A DNA stretch of 13,306 bases. Origin: an uncultured Oscillospiraceae bacterium. Lineage in GTDB: Bacteria > Bacillota > Clostridia > Oscillospirales > Oscillospiraceae. The DNA lies in assembly GCA_934569425.1 (NCBI GenBank), contig CAKTKM010000027.1, forward strand, positions 1 to 13,306. Direction: 5' to 3'. Shown piece by piece: positions 5,394-10,927 of this stretch; positions within the stretch are counted from its first letter, which is position 1, and each line of letters starts with the position of its first letter. A program made the position numbers and the translations under genes. Under the pieces are notes generated by a model. It was not told the origin of the DNA and made no database searches. It saw nothing but the letters and a program-made list of their open reading frames with translations.

Positions 5394-5582
5394 AAGTCAT
5401 TCTATCCGGTTTGTGGGGAGCTGTGTTCCTCCGGAGGAAAGCGGATTTGGCCGAAAACAGAAGCCGCTGCGCGGAAGGTGTGTTTATCCGGAAATGTGCA
5501 GGGTTCAACGGGGCTGCCGCAGAATGCAGCAGCCCCGTGTTCCTCTCCCACCTTACAGATGATAGCAAAAGTGCTATCAAGC
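5345..5582 (-). ncRNA. Candidate structured RNA divergent from the XRE gene
   Basis: A strong leftward promoter (5589-5618) opens into about 235 nt with no credible reading frame or ribosome site. Elements in transcript order: a 7-bp hairpin GATAGCA/TGCTATC at the 5' end (5561-5578), GGTGGGAG around 5545-5552, and a 10-bp hairpin ACGGGGCTGC/GCAGCCCCGT (5508-5538). These are followed by a CCTCCGGAGG palindrome near 5430-5439, CTCCCCAC near 5413-5420 that can pair with GTGGGAG to close the domain, and the terminator-like hairpin. The layout resembles a small regulatory RNA. I could not match it to a known class such as 6S or SRP RNA. If it is not an RNA gene, this is a 350-nt intergenic stretch with no protein gene. 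Confidence 0.45.
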
Positions 5583-5588
5583 GGGATA

Positions 5589-5618
5589 ATTATAACACAT
5601 ATGTTATAAGCTTGTCAA
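5589..5618 (-). promoter_or_regulatory. Leftward promoter facing away from the XRE gene
   Basis: Minus-strand TTGACA (5613-5618), 18-bp spacer, TATAAT (5589-5594). Both boxes are perfect. The spacer is occupied by the palindrome described separately. Confidence 0.8.
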
Positions 5619-5638
5619 CACGAAGGGGGCTTATAACA
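5590..5638. promoter_or_regulatory. Probable XRE operator: palindrome plus a third half-site
   Basis: TTATAACA (5590-5597) and TGTTATAA (5602-5609) form a perfect inverted repeat with a 4-bp centre lying between the -35 and -10 of the leftward promoter. A third TTATAACA (5631-5638) runs into the XRE start codon, between its ribosome site and ATG. Binding would block the leftward promoter and possibly the regulator's own expression. The binding protein is inferred by position. Confidence 0.7.
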
Positions 5639-5856
5639 TGATACAGCGCATGATCGACATTCGCATCGACCACGACGAGAGCCAGCGGGAGCTGGCGGCG
5701 GCCATTGGTTATCATCAGGTGCAGATCGCCCGCTATGAGACGGGGCAGAACACGCCGCCGATCGCCTATCTGGTGAAATTCTGCCAGCACTATCACGTCA
5801 GTGCGGACTATATTCTGGGGCTGCCCCGGAACAGCCAGTGGCCCCGGGAGCAATAG
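5638..5856 (+). CDS. Small XRE-family HTH repressor
   Basis: A 72-residue stand-alone helix-turn-helix protein of the Cro/CI type. The DNA-binding unit spans about residues 4-62: QRELAAAIGYHQVQIARYE gives helices 2 and 3, then TPPIAYLVKFCQHYHVSADYILGL completes the five-helix fold. There is no sensory or peptidase domain. AAGGGGG is seven to nine nt before ATG 5638. A TTATAACA half-site lies between ribosome site and start. A strong terminator follows the stop, so the gene is monocistronic. It probably represses the divergent promoter. The rightward promoter for this gene is not clear. Confidence 0.88.
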   Translation: MIQRMIDIRIDHDESQRELAAAIGYHQVQIARYETGQNTPPIAYLVKFCQHYHVSADYILGLPRNSQWPREQ

Positions 5857-5857
5857 G

Positions 5858-5898
5858 AAAAAAGAAGAAACCGGACATTCGTCCGGTTTCTTCTTTTT
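5858..5898. terminator. Bidirectional terminator
   Basis: A perfect 18-bp stem pairs 5859-5876 with 5881-5898 (CCGGAC-ATTC-GTCCGG core, extended by AAGAAGAAA/TTTCTTCTT). A-runs and T-runs on the two sides provide U-tracts in both directions. It ends the XRE transcript and the leftward membrane-protein transcript. Confidence 0.93.
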
Positions 5899-5962
5899 AC
5901 AGGGATGCAGGAACAAAGAGAGAAAATAAGAAAGAAATAGAGAAAACAAAGGGAAGGGAGGG

Positions 5963-6136
5963 TTATCCATTGACAACGGAGCTGTTCAGCAGGCCGACGA
6001 CCATAACCACGAAGCAGACCAGCATGGCTACGCCCCAGACGGTGCCGGCATTGGCCAGCGTACACATCAGCACGGAACAGACAATGGCCAGAACAGCGGC
6101 CACAACGGTAACGATCATAGCGGTAGTTTTATTCAT
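5963..6136 (-). CDS. Tiny two-TM membrane protein of unknown function
   Basis: A 57-residue protein, nearly all hydrophobic. TM segments lie at about 6-27 and 32-50, joined by a short turn (ANAGT), with a short polar tail NSSVVNG. ATG 6134-6136 is preceded by AAAAGGAAG. An upstream in-frame ATG at 6169 has only a weak ribosome site and would add 11 charged residues. A promoter lies at 6259-6287, giving a leader of about 115 nt. It is divergent from a LysR regulator with overlapping promoters, which makes LysR control plausible. No family recognised. Confidence 0.7.
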   Translation of the reverse strand: MNKTTAMIVTVVAAVLAIVCSVLMCTLANAGTVWGVAMLVCFVVMVVGLLNSSVVNG

Positions 6137-6153
6137 AGTACATCTTCCTTTTC

Positions 6154-6168
6154 TGACGTAAAACGTCA
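6154..6168 (-). promoter_or_regulatory. TGACGT-AAA-ACGTCA palindrome in the leader
   Basis: A perfect 6-bp inverted repeat with a 3-nt centre sits just before the ribosome site of the 57-residue membrane protein. It could be a small mRNA hairpin affecting translation or a protein-binding site; nothing else distinguishes these. Confidence 0.35.
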
Positions 6169-6258
6169 TATCCGATCCATTTCTGAAACGACGGAAGAAG
6201 TTGGCGCCACTCTTCGCTTCGTTGGGGAGGGAAGGTGTCCCTCTCTTGTTGTGTTCTT

Positions 6259-6287
6259 ACCATACCACATCTTTTTGCCCTTGTAAA
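6259..6287 (-). promoter_or_regulatory. Promoter of the 57-residue membrane protein
   Basis: Minus-strand TTTACA (6282-6287), 17-bp spacer, TATGGT (6259-6264). Its -35 overlaps the -35 of the opposite LysR promoter. Confidence 0.65.
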
Positions 6288-6309
6288 ACGGATAAAAACA
6301 CGGTATAAT
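6281..6309 (+). promoter_or_regulatory. Promoter of the LysR gene
   Basis: TTGTAA (6281-6286), 17-bp spacer, TATAAT (6304-6309). Perfect -10; the -35 shares five bases with the divergent promoter. Confidence 0.75.
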
Positions 6310-6345
6310 ATAGACGAAACTTATATTTTGGAGGGAGGAACGTCG

Positions 6346-7248
6346 GTGAACAACACGGATATGGAGACCTTCTGGGCGGTGCTGGAGCACGGCACGCTGA
6401 CCGCCGCCGCGGAGGCGCTGTTTATCACCCAGCCCACGCTGACCAACCGGATCCAGGCATTAGAGGCGGAAGTGGGCGCCCAGCTGTTCCACCGGGGCAA
6501 GGGCATCCGCCACATTGAACTGACCGAGGCGGGGCAGCGGTTTCTGCCGCTGGCCTACCGCTGGCAGTCCCTTTTGGAGGAGACCCGGGGCGTGGCGGAG
6601 ACTGCCACGCGGGAGTATCTGCGGATCGGCGCGGTGTTCTCCACCAACCAGTATATTCTTCCAGCGGCATACCGGCGGTTTCTGCACCGGAAGCTGCCGG
6701 TGGCGCTGTGGGTACAGACGCTGCGAGGGACCGGCTATGACGGCGCGCAGCCGGTGGCGCGGCGGGAGCTGGAGATGGCCCTGATGGACGGCGACAGCTT
6801 CTATCATCCCCAGCTGGACATCGTTCCCGTGTGCAGCGAGGAGACGGTGGTGGTCTGTTCGCCGGACAGCCCCTATGAGGATGTGATCTCGCCCCGGCAG
6901 CTGGATCCCGCCAACGAGATCGTCATATCATGGCGCAAGGCGGTGCAGGACTGGCGGGATCACTGGTTTGGCCTGACGGCCATGCCGCTGATGTACGCCG
7001 ATTCCATGCAGGCGGTGGATACCTTTCTGGGCAGCGAGATGCTGTGGGCCATTGTGCCGTTGGCGGCCGCCCGGGCGCTGGAGAACGAGGGAAGGGCGCG
7101 GGTATGCCGCCTGACGGATCCGCCGCCAGAGCGGGTATCCCACCTGATGACGCGGCGGGGCGAGTCGCTCAGCGAGGCGGCGCGGCTGCTGCTGGAGGAC
7201 ATCGGGACAGAGATGCACGCCATCGAGGGAATGCATGTTTTTTTATAA
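6346..7248 (+). CDS. LysR-family transcriptional regulator
   Basis: A 300-residue protein with the LysR layout. The N-terminal winged HTH (about 5-62) contains GTLTAAAEALFITQPTLTNR, ALEAEVGAQLFHR and LTEAGQRF; a linker helix and substrate-binding domain follow from about residue 90 (LRIGAVFSTNQ). The effector is not predictable. I choose the GTG at 6346 because GGGAGG lies seven nt before it. The frame is open farther upstream, but that part overlaps the promoter. An ATG five codons later is the alternative. LysR proteins usually control a divergent gene, here the small membrane protein. A terminator shared with the converging CorA gene follows. Confidence 0.93.
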   Translation: MNNTDMETFWAVLEHGTLTAAAEALFITQPTLTNRIQALEAEVGAQLFHRGKGIRHIELTEAGQRFLPLAYRWQSLLEETRGVAETATREYLRIGAVFSTNQYILPAAYRRFLHRKLPVALWVQTLRGTGYDGAQPVARRELEMALMDGDSFYHPQLDIVPVCSEETVVVCSPDSPYEDVISPRQLDPANEIVISWRKAVQDWRDHWFGLTAMPLMYADSMQAVDTFLGSEMLWAIVPLAAARALENEGRARVCRLTDPPPERVSHLMTRRGESLSEAARLLLEDIGTEMHAIEGMHVFL

Positions 7249-7257
7249 ACGCAATGG

Positions 7258-7287
7258 AAAACGCGGCACCGGAGGGTGCCGCGTTTT
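7258..7287. terminator. Bidirectional terminator between LysR and CorA
   Basis: AAAACGCGGCACC (7258-7270) and GGTGCCGCGTTTT (7275-7287) form a perfect 13-bp stem with a GGAG loop. T-tails occur on both strands. It lies between the two converging genes. Confidence 0.92.
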
Positions 7288-7290
7288 GTG

Positions 7291-8202
7291 TCAAAACCAC
7301 TTTTTCTTTTTGAAATACAGGATCAGCCCCGCCACCACCAGAAGGGAGACGGCCACCACCACGGGATAGCCGTAGCGCCAATGCAGCAGCGGCATGCCGG
7401 GGAAGTTCATGCCGTACCATCCGGCAATCAGCGTCAGCGGCAGAAAGATGGCGGTAACGATGGTCAGGACCGTCATGACCCGGTTCTGGGCAATGTCCAC
7501 CTGGGATTGATACTCGCTGCTGATCTGGGTGGCGTATTCGTGGAGCATACGGGTCTCGTCCCGCAGATTCTCCACCCGCCGGAGAAAATGACTCAGGCGC
7601 TTTTTGCCCTGCCCGGTAAAGAGATCCTCCGTCTCCTCCAGAAGGGAGGAGGCAAAGTCAGCCAGCTGGACATAAAAGCGGTTGGCGCGGTTCAGCTCCT
7701 TGCGGATCACGCTCATCCGGTGCAGGAAACGGTCGGTTTTGTTGTCCAGTACGTCCTGCTCCAGATTGGTCAGCCGCGTTTCCAGCTGCTGGGTATAGGA
7801 CAGGTCGTCGCGGATCAGCGTCAGAAGCAGCGCTGCCAAAAGGGTATCGGCGCTGTGGGGCGGGGCGGAGCGCTGTGCCGCCAGATGACCGATGCAGTCC
7901 GCCGCCACATGGTCGGGATCCACCGTCAGCAGGGCGCCGTTTGCCCAGGTGAAGCTGACCCGGCGGGCGCTCTGGCTGCCCCGGGGCGGCGTTCGCAGGT
8001 GACCGGTGACGGCGCTTTTTCCGGCTGCAAGCCGGCAGAAGCGGGCGTCGTGGCTTTCGGCGGAAATGACCGGCGGCTCCAGCCAGTCCGGCAGGGGAGC
8101 GTCATGCAATTCAGTCGGCGCCAGCACCGCCAGAACGCCCTGCCAGTTCTCCAGCGGGGCGTTCAGCGGCTGTAAGCCGTTGTCAAAACGGTAGTAGGGC
8201 AT
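7291..8202 (-). CDS. CorA-family magnesium/divalent cation transporter
   Basis: A 303-residue protein of the CorA 2-TM-GxN family, which forms pentameric channels for Mg2+ and related cations. The signature YGMNF is at 263-267, directly after TM1 (about 243-262); TM2 spans about 280-298 and the tail is KKKKWF. The long cytoplasmic alpha/beta and helical region precedes them, with charged helices at 135-235. The start at 8200-8202 is supported by AAAGGAG nine nt upstream; a frame 14 codons longer has no ribosome site. It is last in a run of leftward genes but has a 68-nt gap before it. No promoter was identified. Confidence 0.93.
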   Translation of the reverse strand: MPYYRFDNGLQPLNAPLENWQGVLAVLAPTELHDAPLPDWLEPPVISAESHDARFCRLAAGKSAVTGHLRTPPRGSQSARRVSFTWANGALLTVDPDHVAADCIGHLAAQRSAPPHSADTLLAALLLTLIRDDLSYTQQLETRLTNLEQDVLDNKTDRFLHRMSVIRKELNRANRFYVQLADFASSLLEETEDLFTGQGKKRLSHFLRRVENLRDETRMLHEYATQISSEYQSQVDIAQNRVMTVLTIVTAIFLPLTLIAGWYGMNFPGMPLLHWRYGYPVVVAVSLLVVAGLILYFKKKKWF

Positions 8203-8270
8203 GGTCGGGATCTCCTTTTGCTTATCGTCTGCGGGCGAGGACACGGGCGCGCCGAAGCCGTTTGGCGGCG

Positions 8271-8609
8271 TCAGGCGGAGGCGGAGCCCTTCAGCTGGCG
8301 GATCACCGTGTCAATGACCGTGGCCAGCAGCAGACCCAGCCAGCCGAAGATCAGGCAGACCTCCGAGCGGGCCAGCACCTGAAGAAGGTCGAACAGGGAC
8401 AGGTCGTCCGCGGTGAACAGATAGGCGTTGACAAAGGCCACCAACACATACAGGGCGGGCATGAGGAACAGCAGCGTCTTGCAGGGCTGCTTGCCGCCCA
8501 GCAGCAGCCGCAGCGCCAGCAGCGTGAGAAAGGCCGCCACCGGCAGCGCCCACATGGTGTTGAAGTTCAGCAGGTAAAAGCGCGTCCAGAAAAAAAGGTT
8601 GGACAGCAT
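8271..8609 (-). CDS. Small membrane protein of unknown function
   Basis: A 112-residue hydrophobic protein. TM segments lie near 18-38, 45-65 and 83-103, and an aromatic N-terminus (LFFWTRFYLLNF) may add a fourth. There is a short acidic loop TADDLSLFD and a basic C-terminal tail. AAAGGAG lies seven nt before the ATG. It sits between the DUF6440 gene and CorA on the same strand, 70 nt and 68 nt from them. No conserved family was recognised; linkage to membrane functions around it is suggestive only. Confidence 0.75.
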   Translation of the reverse strand: MLSNLFFWTRFYLLNFNTMWALPVAAFLTLLALRLLLGGKQPCKTLLFLMPALYVLVAFVNAYLFTADDLSLFDLLQVLARSEVCLIFGWLGLLLATVIDTVIRQLKGSASA

Positions 8610-8646
8610 GGCGTTGCTCCTTTCTTGGGTGCGTTCGTTACAGGGA

Positions 8647-8671
8647 GGGGACAGGAAACGTGCCTGTCCCC
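8647..8671 (-). terminator. Hairpin after the DUF6440 gene
   Basis: GGGGACAGG (8647-8655) and CCTGTCCCC (8663-8671) form a perfect 9-bp stem with a 7-nt loop, nine nt after the stop. No real U-tract follows (TCCCTGTAACG), so it may be a weak terminator or a 3'-end protector that still permits read-through to the next genes. Confidence 0.5.
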
Positions 8672-8679
8672 ATTGCGGC

Positions 8680-8880
8680 TCAATATTCCGGCGCGTCCGG
8701 TGTGCGGCGGTACAGGAGGGGCTTGCCCTCGGCGTCTACCAGCACGGTGAAGCCGGCGGCGTTGCCGTTATAATGGAGCAGATACTGCACGCCGGTGCGG
8801 GTATCCACCCAGATCTCGCTGCCGCCAAGTAAGCAGCCTTCCTCTAAAACCTTGATAAAACGAGAGTCTTTCTTTGCCAT
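8680..8880 (-). CDS. DUF6440 family protein
   Basis: A 66-residue soluble protein of a small Firmicute family without known function. The pattern is typical: RFIKVLEEG, then SEIWVDTRTGVQYLL, and VLVDAEGKPLLYR near the end, predicted as a beta-rich fold. Its start lies only three bases after the SPFH stop (TGA-CCT-ATG), and its ribosome site GGAG is inside the SPFH 3' end, so the two are translationally coupled. Family recognition is from memory of the motif pattern and moderately sure; the gene itself is well supported. Confidence 0.8.
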   Translation of the reverse strand: MAKKDSRFIKVLEEGCLLGGSEIWVDTRTGVQYLLHYNGNAAGFTVLVDAEGKPLLYRRTPDAPEY

Positions 8881-8883
8881 AGG

Positions 8884-9792
8884 TCACTCCGCTTTGTCGC
8901 TTTCCACCAATGTTTTGGCACTGACGGCCAGACCGGCCAGACCTTGGATCTCGCTGGGAATGATGATCTTGGTGGCCTTGCCGTCGGCCATCTTCTGCAT
9001 GGCCTCCAGCGCCTTGAGCTTGATGACCTGATCGTTGGGGGCGTTTTCGTTCAGCATACGCATGGAGTCGGCCATGGCCTGCTGCACCTTCAGAATGGAC
9101 TGCGCCTCCGCCTCGGCGGCCATGATCTTGGCCTGCTTGGCGGCGTCGGCCCGCAGGATGGCGGACTGCTGTTCACCCTCGGCCACGAGGATCTGGCTGG
9201 CCTTCTGACCCTCGGCCTGCAGGATGGACTCGCGGCGCTCACGCTCGGCCTTCATCTGCTTTTCCATGGCGTTCTGGATCTCGCGGGGCGGCAGAATGTT
9301 CTTCAGCTCCACACGGTTGACCTTGATGCCCCAGGGGTCGGTGGCCTCGTCCAGGATGGAGCGCATCTTGGCGTTGATGACATCACGGCTGGTGAGGGAC
9401 TGATCCAGCTCCATCTCGCCGATGATGTTGCGCAGCGTGGTGGCCGTCAGGTTCTCGATGGCGCTCATGGGGTACTCCACGCCGTAGGTATACAGCTTGG
9501 GGTCGGTGATCTGAAAATAGATGACCGTGTCGATCTGCATGGTGACGTTATCCTTGGTGATGACCGGCTGGGGATCGAAGTCCGCCACCTGTTCCTTCAG
9601 GCTGATCTTCTTCACCACGCGCTCGATAAAGGGCCACTTCCAGTGGAGGCCGTTGCCCCATACCGCGCTGAAGGAGCCCAGACGCTCCACCACAAAGGCC
9701 TTGGACTGCTGTACCACATGGATGCTGCTGACCACAAGGATCAGGATCAGCACCACCAGTACGCCAACCGCAATGTAACCAAAACCGCCCAT
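8884..9792 (-). CDS. SPFH/stomatin-family membrane protein (QmcA-like)
   Basis: A 302-residue protein of the stomatin/prohibitin/flotillin/HflK type, which oligomerises at the membrane and organises lipid or protease complexes. One N-terminal TM at about 5-24, then the SPFH domain at 25-180 with SKAFVVERLG, GLHWKWPFIERV, KDNVTMQIDTVIYFQI and LPPREIQNAMEKQM. A long Ala/Glu-rich coiled coil follows (180-245, AEAEAQSILKVQQAMADS), then a hydrophobic tail. AGGAGG lies eight nt before the ATG. It is 53 nt downstream of the NfeD gene and three bases before DUF6440. NfeD and SPFH genes are classical neighbours and work together. Confidence 0.95.
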   Translation of the reverse strand: MGGFGYIAVGVLVVLILILVVSSIHVVQQSKAFVVERLGSFSAVWGNGLHWKWPFIERVVKKISLKEQVADFDPQPVITKDNVTMQIDTVIYFQITDPKLYTYGVEYPMSAIENLTATTLRNIIGEMELDQSLTSRDVINAKMRSILDEATDPWGIKVNRVELKNILPPREIQNAMEKQMKAERERRESILQAEGQKASQILVAEGEQQSAILRADAAKQAKIMAAEAEAQSILKVQQAMADSMRMLNENAPNDQVIKLKALEAMQKMADGKATKIIIPSEIQGLAGLAVSAKTLVESDKAE

Positions 9793-9845
9793 TTTCTTAT
9801 CCTCCTGTTTTCAGATTTTGATATTGTGTCGATTTGTGTTTCCGT

Positions 9846-10679
9846 TTATTCTTTGCAATCATGGGGGACATCCACATACAGCTTGACGCCCTCCAGCCGG
9901 ATGACCTTCACCAGAGTTTCCGGTGCGATGACGGCGCCGGACTGGCTGCGTGCCGACCATGTCTTGCCGTCGATATACACCTCGCCGGTGGGGATGGTGT
10001 TGTCGATGGTCTTGGTGACCCGCGCCGTGCCGCCCAGCACGCGGTCGGCATTGGTGGCCACGGCGCCCTTGCCCTTCAGCTTCCGCGCCAGCGGACGGGT
10101 GGCCACCAGCGCCGCGATGGACACGATGAAAAACACGAGCACCTGCACCCAGATGGGTGCGCCCAGTACCGCGGCGATCAGACCCGCCACGCTGCCGATG
10201 ACGAACCAGATGGACACCAGGCCCACCGTGGCCGCCTCCGCTACGCCGAAGATAATAATGGCGGCGATCCAGACAATCGTTGACATATCTCCGCTTCCTC
10301 CTTTCAGGCACAGGCCGATCAACAGCGCCAGCAGCGCCGCCCCCGCCAGTATGCCTATGCCGATCCGTTTGCTCTTGGGGGACAGATTGGTGATGAAAGA
10401 ATCCAGCGAGTCCAGCAGGCTGTCCTGAGGCGGTTTGGCCGCCGTGGGAGAGGGCTGGGGGCTGTCACCGCGGGGAATGGGATTTTCCTCGGCAAACAGC
10501 GTACCGATGGACACGCCGTAGCGGTTGCAGATATAGAGGATCTTATCTACCTCCGGATAGCTGCGCCCGGATTCCCACCGGCTCACCGCCTGACGGGATA
10601 CCTGAAGCGCTTCGGCAAATTGCTCCTGTGTCAGTCCGTTGCTGCGCCGCACCTCCTGCAGCCGGTCGCCAAAGGCCAT
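9846..10679 (-). CDS. Fusion protein: XRE DNA-binding domain, TM segment and NfeD domain
   Basis: A 277-residue continuous frame. Residues 4-62 are an XRE helix-turn-helix (TQEQFAEALQVSRQAVSRWESG). Residues 64-104 are a Pro/Ser-rich linker, and 106-124 a TM segment. From M132 onward comes a complete short NfeD protein: hydrophobic stretch STIVWIAAIIIF, further TM helices to about 195, then the OB-fold-like NfeD domain (VLGGTARVTKTID, GEVYIDGKTW). NfeD partners SPFH proteins in membrane microdomains, and the SPFH gene follows 53 nt later. The start has GGAGG nine nt upstream. An internal ribosome site inside the fusion point suggests that NfeD alone is also made. Alternatives: a recent loss of a stop, or a sequencing frameshift joining two genes. 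Confidence 0.85.
   Translation of the reverse strand: MAFGDRLQEVRRSNGLTQEQFAEALQVSRQAVSRWESGRSYPEVDKILYICNRYGVSIGTLFAEENPIPRGDSPQPSPTAAKPPQDSLLDSLDSFITNLSPKSKRIGIGILAGAALLALLIGLCLKGGSGDMSTIVWIAAIIIFGVAEAATVGLVSIWFVIGSVAGLIAAVLGAPIWVQVLVFFIVSIAALVATRPLARKLKGKGAVATNADRVLGGTARVTKTIDNTIPTGEVYIDGKTWSARSQSGAVIAPETLVKVIRLEGVKLYVDVPHDCKE
10284..10304 (-). promoter_or_regulatory. Internal ribosome site and start for stand-alone NfeD
   Basis: Within the fusion gene, AAAGGAGG (10297-10304) lies 10 nt before an in-frame ATG (10284-10286). Initiation there gives a 146-residue protein of normal short-NfeD length starting MSTIVWIA. A TGA in the +1 frame immediately precedes the ribosome site, exactly where the stop of a separate upstream gene would be expected. 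Confidence 0.65.
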
Positions 10680-10739
10680 ATCCGCATCCCTCCGTTTCTT
10701 TCTGTGTCCATGGTAGCATAGTTTACCGGAAAGTCTATC

Positions 10740-10791
10740 AACTTCAGGTTGCGTTTTGGATTTTGCCGGAATTTCTCCGCAACCTGAAGTT
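10740..10791. repeat. Perfect 14-bp inverted repeat between divergent genes
   Basis: AACTTCAGGTTGCG (10740-10753) and CGCAACCTGAAGTT (10778-10791) are exact reverse complements separated by 24 bp. It lies between the XRE-NfeD start and the methyltransferase promoter. There is no U-tract on either side. It could be an operator pair for the XRE domain or a leader stem-loop. Confidence 0.8.
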
Positions 10792-10818
10792 TACACGGCC
10801 GGTTCTGCCGGTAATTTC

Positions 10819-10847
10819 ATTATACACGAAATTCCTTTCCGGTTCCA
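10819..10847 (-). promoter_or_regulatory. Possible promoter of the XRE-NfeD/SPFH operon
   Basis: Minus-strand TATAAT (10819-10824) with a weak -35 TGGAAC (10842-10847) at 17 bp. Transcription from here would carry the 14-bp inverted repeat in a leader of about 130 nt. A second candidate, TATGCT at 10715-10720 with TTGATA at 10736-10741, has only a 15-bp spacer. Confidence 0.4.
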
Positions 10848-10870
10848 CTGTTATTTTTTCGTCCGCAAGC

Positions 10871-10899
10871 TTGCGCTTTTCGCCGGAGTCCAGTATACT
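10871..10899 (+). promoter_or_regulatory. Promoter of the methyltransferase gene
   Basis: TTGCGC (10871-10876), 17-bp spacer, TATACT (10894-10899). The -35 overlaps a 12-bp palindrome CGCAAGCTTGCG (10864-10875), a possible operator. Confidence 0.65.
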
Positions 10900-10927
10900 A
10901 TAAAAAATATGAGCTTGAGGTAACGCG

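Noticed and set aside
5353..5580. A 75-residue leftward frame after the strong promoter
   Set aside because: It starts with TTG with no ribosome site, passes through several strong hairpins and the terminator, and resembles no protein.
5345..5582. 6S RNA or SRP RNA
   Set aside because: Size and promoter would fit, but I could not identify the diagnostic 6S open bubble or the SRP apical GGAAGCAGCC-like motif, so only an unnamed RNA candidate is reported.
8944..10428. A 494-residue rightward frame opposite the SPFH and NfeD genes
   Set aside because: It is the antisense shadow of GC-rich genes; the leftward products have clear families and ribosome sites.
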